Source: Tubiluchus corallicola | Taxonomy: Eukaryota > Priapulida > Priapulimorpha > Priapulimorphida > Tubiluchidae | Direction of reading: 5' to 3' | Assembly (NCBI GenBank): GCA_030141605.1 | Contig: JAQGDQ010000061.1 | Location: 459,996-482,533, forward strand | Length of the DNA: 22,538 bases | In this document: positions 20,331 through 22,538 of the stretch, one piece after another | Numbering within the stretch: position 1 is the first letter of the stretch | Layout of the letters: the number at the start of each line of letters is the position of its first letter | Translations under genes and position numbers: made by a program | The notes under the pieces: model-generated | The model's input: the letters and a program-made list of their open reading frames with translations, nothing else | Database searches by the model: none | Told to the model about the DNA's origin: nothing

Positions 20331-20564
20331 AAAATAAGTTAGTACATTTCTGAAACTTGCTACTGTCACAAAAGAGCAATACGTCAAACTTCTTCTCAAC
20401 GTGCAAAAATAATCTTTATTTTCTCCTGAAGTTTTCGTCCCTCACGGTCATTCATCAGCTGCCCAGAGAAATACAATACTAAAATTAGCATATAGTTTTT
20501 TTAAACAACGTCTTACTCGTAATTGTGAAAAAACTACAAATAAAATGAAATATGATACCTTTGC

Positions 20565-20632
20565 TTTTGTAGTTGTTATTGTTGTTAATGTTGTTATCGT
20601 TGTTGTCAGCGCGACTATTACTGCTACTACCT
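20565..20632 (+). repeat. Degenerate GTT trinucleotide tract
   Basis: GTT-type triplets with ATT, GTC and ACT variants (for example GTTGTTATTGTTGTTAATG). The period is clear, the purity low. Confidence 0.7.
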
Positions 20633-20639
20633 CGTTTCA

Positions 20640-21620
20640 GAAAAAAACGCAAGAGATTTCCTGTAGTAATGGAAGCCCATCAGATTTCCCTGTAATAAGT
20701 CGCTCAGTAAGATAACGCCTGGCGTTACTCAGAGCATTTAACCAATATTCTAGTTTTGAATCGTTATCGTTTTGCACGATCATTAATCAATCAACAGTCA
20801 CTAATCACTAAATAGTTAGTTTCTATATCTCGGCAGTGAAAGCGCAGTTTTAGATGATAACAATACCATTCAATAAATATCAAAGCAAGATTGGACACAC
20901 AAAACCCAATTTATGTATAACTATTAATTATTGACAAAAATGAAATAAAATTTCGTAATTGTAAACAATTTTAAACAAATGCTTTCCATAGAATCAATCC
21001 TACATTATCAAACCTGTGCTACATTTTTCATTATGAGCTTGCTTTTGGCTAACTGCGGGCCAGTAATAATTAAATCATGGGCATAAAAGTTACTGGAGGG
21101 TGCATTTGTAAGCCAAATATTTATGAAGACAAAATTAAATACTAAGCATACTTTGCGCTCTGCATGATTCTTTGCATTTATTACGCCCTGACTCTCTTAT
21201 TGCTCATTTGTTTATTGTCATTATTATTATCCAATATTTAGATTATGACACGTTCAAGGTCAGCGGCAAATCTCCACCAAGTCTTATGCAACTGTTAAGT
21301 AAACTATGAACATTCGATGAAATATCGATATACGATCACTAATCAATAATTGACGAAAAGTGCCAGAAATGCATATAGAAGTATGTTGCAAAATGCAGCT
21401 GAACTTTCTCTTTCAGAGATCTTAACACTGGTGTTTCCTTTTTTCGATTGATCAATTATCGATCAATAAAACGATAACGAAGTAGTTATCAGTAATCCCT
21501 AATCTAGAAGTATCTGTATCTTGGAAAGGTCCGCACAGTAAAGGTAGGGTCATCCTTATTCGCCGGGGAAGAAAAAAAATCCAATAGATCCACGATCGAA
21601 AATAAATAAAAAGCACTAAC
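20640..21620. other. AT-rich spacer with two neighbouring small hairpins
   Basis: No gene. At about 21446-21467 ATTGATC and GATCAAT flank an AATTAT-type loop, and at about 21471-21490 GATAAC and GTTATC flank GAAGTA. The open frame 21452-21730 (minus) overlaps these and the next triplet tract and is not credible. Confidence 0.45.
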
Positions 21621-21677
21621 ATGCTTAAGACATTGAACAGCAGCTCCGGAAAAATAATTGCAGTCCTGTGGGCTTGG

Positions 21678-21735
21678 CTTATCATTATTGTTGCTATAAG
21701 TGTCACCGTCGCTGTTATTGTTGTGGTCAATAATC
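21678..21735 (+). repeat. Degenerate ATT/GTT trinucleotide tract
   Basis: Triplet-period sequence that yields the Ile/Val-rich open frame 21621-21839. The hydrophobic run looks like a membrane segment but is the expected translation of the repeat. Confidence 0.65.
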
Positions 21736-21739
21736 TTCG

Positions 21740-22366
21740 ATTGACAGCGGTAGTAGCGCTATTAGATGTAGCAAAAGTGATGGAAATTTACAAGTTTTGT
21801 TCTGTGCTTTGGCAGTGCTTCGCCCCGCAAAATAATTAAGATCTTGCGAAACGCGTTTGGTTTCACAGATGAAATCAGTAAAAACATCAAAGCTAACACA
21901 CAGTTTGTTTTTAAGTGTAACTGTTTTTAACTGTAACTTACATGAAAATTTGTCGATAAAGTCGGGCGATCAGTTTGTTGTGTGATCAATTTAAATAATG
22001 AAAGTCTGCAATTTTCTCGCATAAAGCAATATGGACTGCAAAACAATCAAGAAGACCTTAGCATTAAAACAATGGCGCTCTCATTGGTGATTAAATCAAG
22101 CGTCGTGTAGCACAGTCTAGGTTTAATAATTCTCCATAATTATAATGAGGTCCACAGTTTTTCAGCGTCTCCTTTCTCAAACTCATTGCCCGCGGTGAGG
22201 AATAATTGGTAAATTAAACCGCAATGGTTTATAAAATTCGACAATCACTGTCATTATTAATTACTGTAAAAGGTATTTTTGTGACTTACCGCTCAGGATG
22301 TACAGAGTCCTGGACCCATTGTGTTTATGTCAACACAATTTGTTTAAACTTTTCGACGCTTGTAAA
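21740..22366. other. AT-rich spacer
   Basis: No gene or repeat recognised between the triplet tracts. A duplicated GTAACTG-type phrase (TTTTTAAGTGTAACTG then TTTTTAACTGTAACTT) lies near 21908-21940. Confidence 0.45.
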
Positions 22367-22456
22367 TTTGTTGTGGCTGTAGCAGTTGTTGTCGTTGTAG
22401 TTTTGCCTGTGATTATTGCTATTGGTAACAATAATGATAATGATGATGATGATAAC

Positions 22457-22507
<51 letters not shown>

Positions 22508-22538
22508 AACGATGATGATGATGATGATGATGATGATG
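22367..22538 (+). repeat. Compound trinucleotide tract ending in (GAT)n, cut by the window edge
   Basis: Degenerate GTT/GTA/GTC triplets (22367-22425) pass through AATAATGATAATG into an almost pure (GAT)n array from about 22440. Two identical ATAACGATG interruptions are separated by a pure GAT run, which suggests internal duplication of the array. The array continues beyond the window. Confidence 0.93.

Noticed and set aside
21621-21839. 72-codon frame with a hydrophobic Ile/Val run
   Set aside because: The hydrophobic run is the translation of a degenerate ATT/GTT tract. No signal-peptide context or other motif supports a membrane protein.

Overview
This window looks like non-coding DNA from an animal nuclear genome. 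It is AT-rich (roughly mid-30s % GC by eye), CpG is not obviously depleted, and it is crowded with micro- and minisatellites, inverted-repeat elements, tRNA-like SINE heads and decayed DNA-transposon pieces. I found no intact protein-coding gene. Open frames are short, and most lie in simple repeats or chance AT-rich frames. The repeat style (long trinucleotide and tetranucleotide tracts, palindromic MITEs, microsatellite-linked repeats) suggests a marine invertebrate, with a mollusc as my best guess. That assignment is inference only.

Layout. 1-1504 is featureless AT-rich DNA. 1505-1790 is a pyrimidine-rich low-complexity tract. 3226-3425 is a (TC)n tract joined to a 156-bp repeat that recurs at 7151-7346. 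3703-5256 is a foldback-type element whose two arms are inverted arrays of a strict 16-bp unit, around a core of three diverged ~260-310 bp repeats. 5803-5880 is a small palindromic repeat. 6370-6490 and 14405-14540 are two related tRNA-like SINE copies. 8135-8765 is a ~630-bp compound trinucleotide belt, dominated by (CTA)n. 8927-9320 is a degenerate tetranucleotide tract with a pure (TGAC)n core. 9925-9982 resembles the 3' half of 5S rRNA. 10177-10399 is a two-copy ~111-bp tandem repeat, followed at once by a 117-bp palindromic MITE. 11312-13262 holds two C-terminal fragments of one Tc1/mariner-type transposase, inverted and facing outward, one with a TA-flanked terminal sequence. 13531-13544 is a poly-C run. 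13790-14080 may be a very decayed coding remnant. 16215-16706 is a large inverted-repeat element. 19395-19800 is a degenerate ~21-bp minisatellite. The right end runs into a (GAT)n tract that continues past the window.

No genes act together here. The coherent story is one of mobile and repetitive DNA: at least three unrelated inverted-repeat families, SINE-like copies and relic transposase. The most unusual object is the 16-bp-periodic foldback element at 3703-5256.
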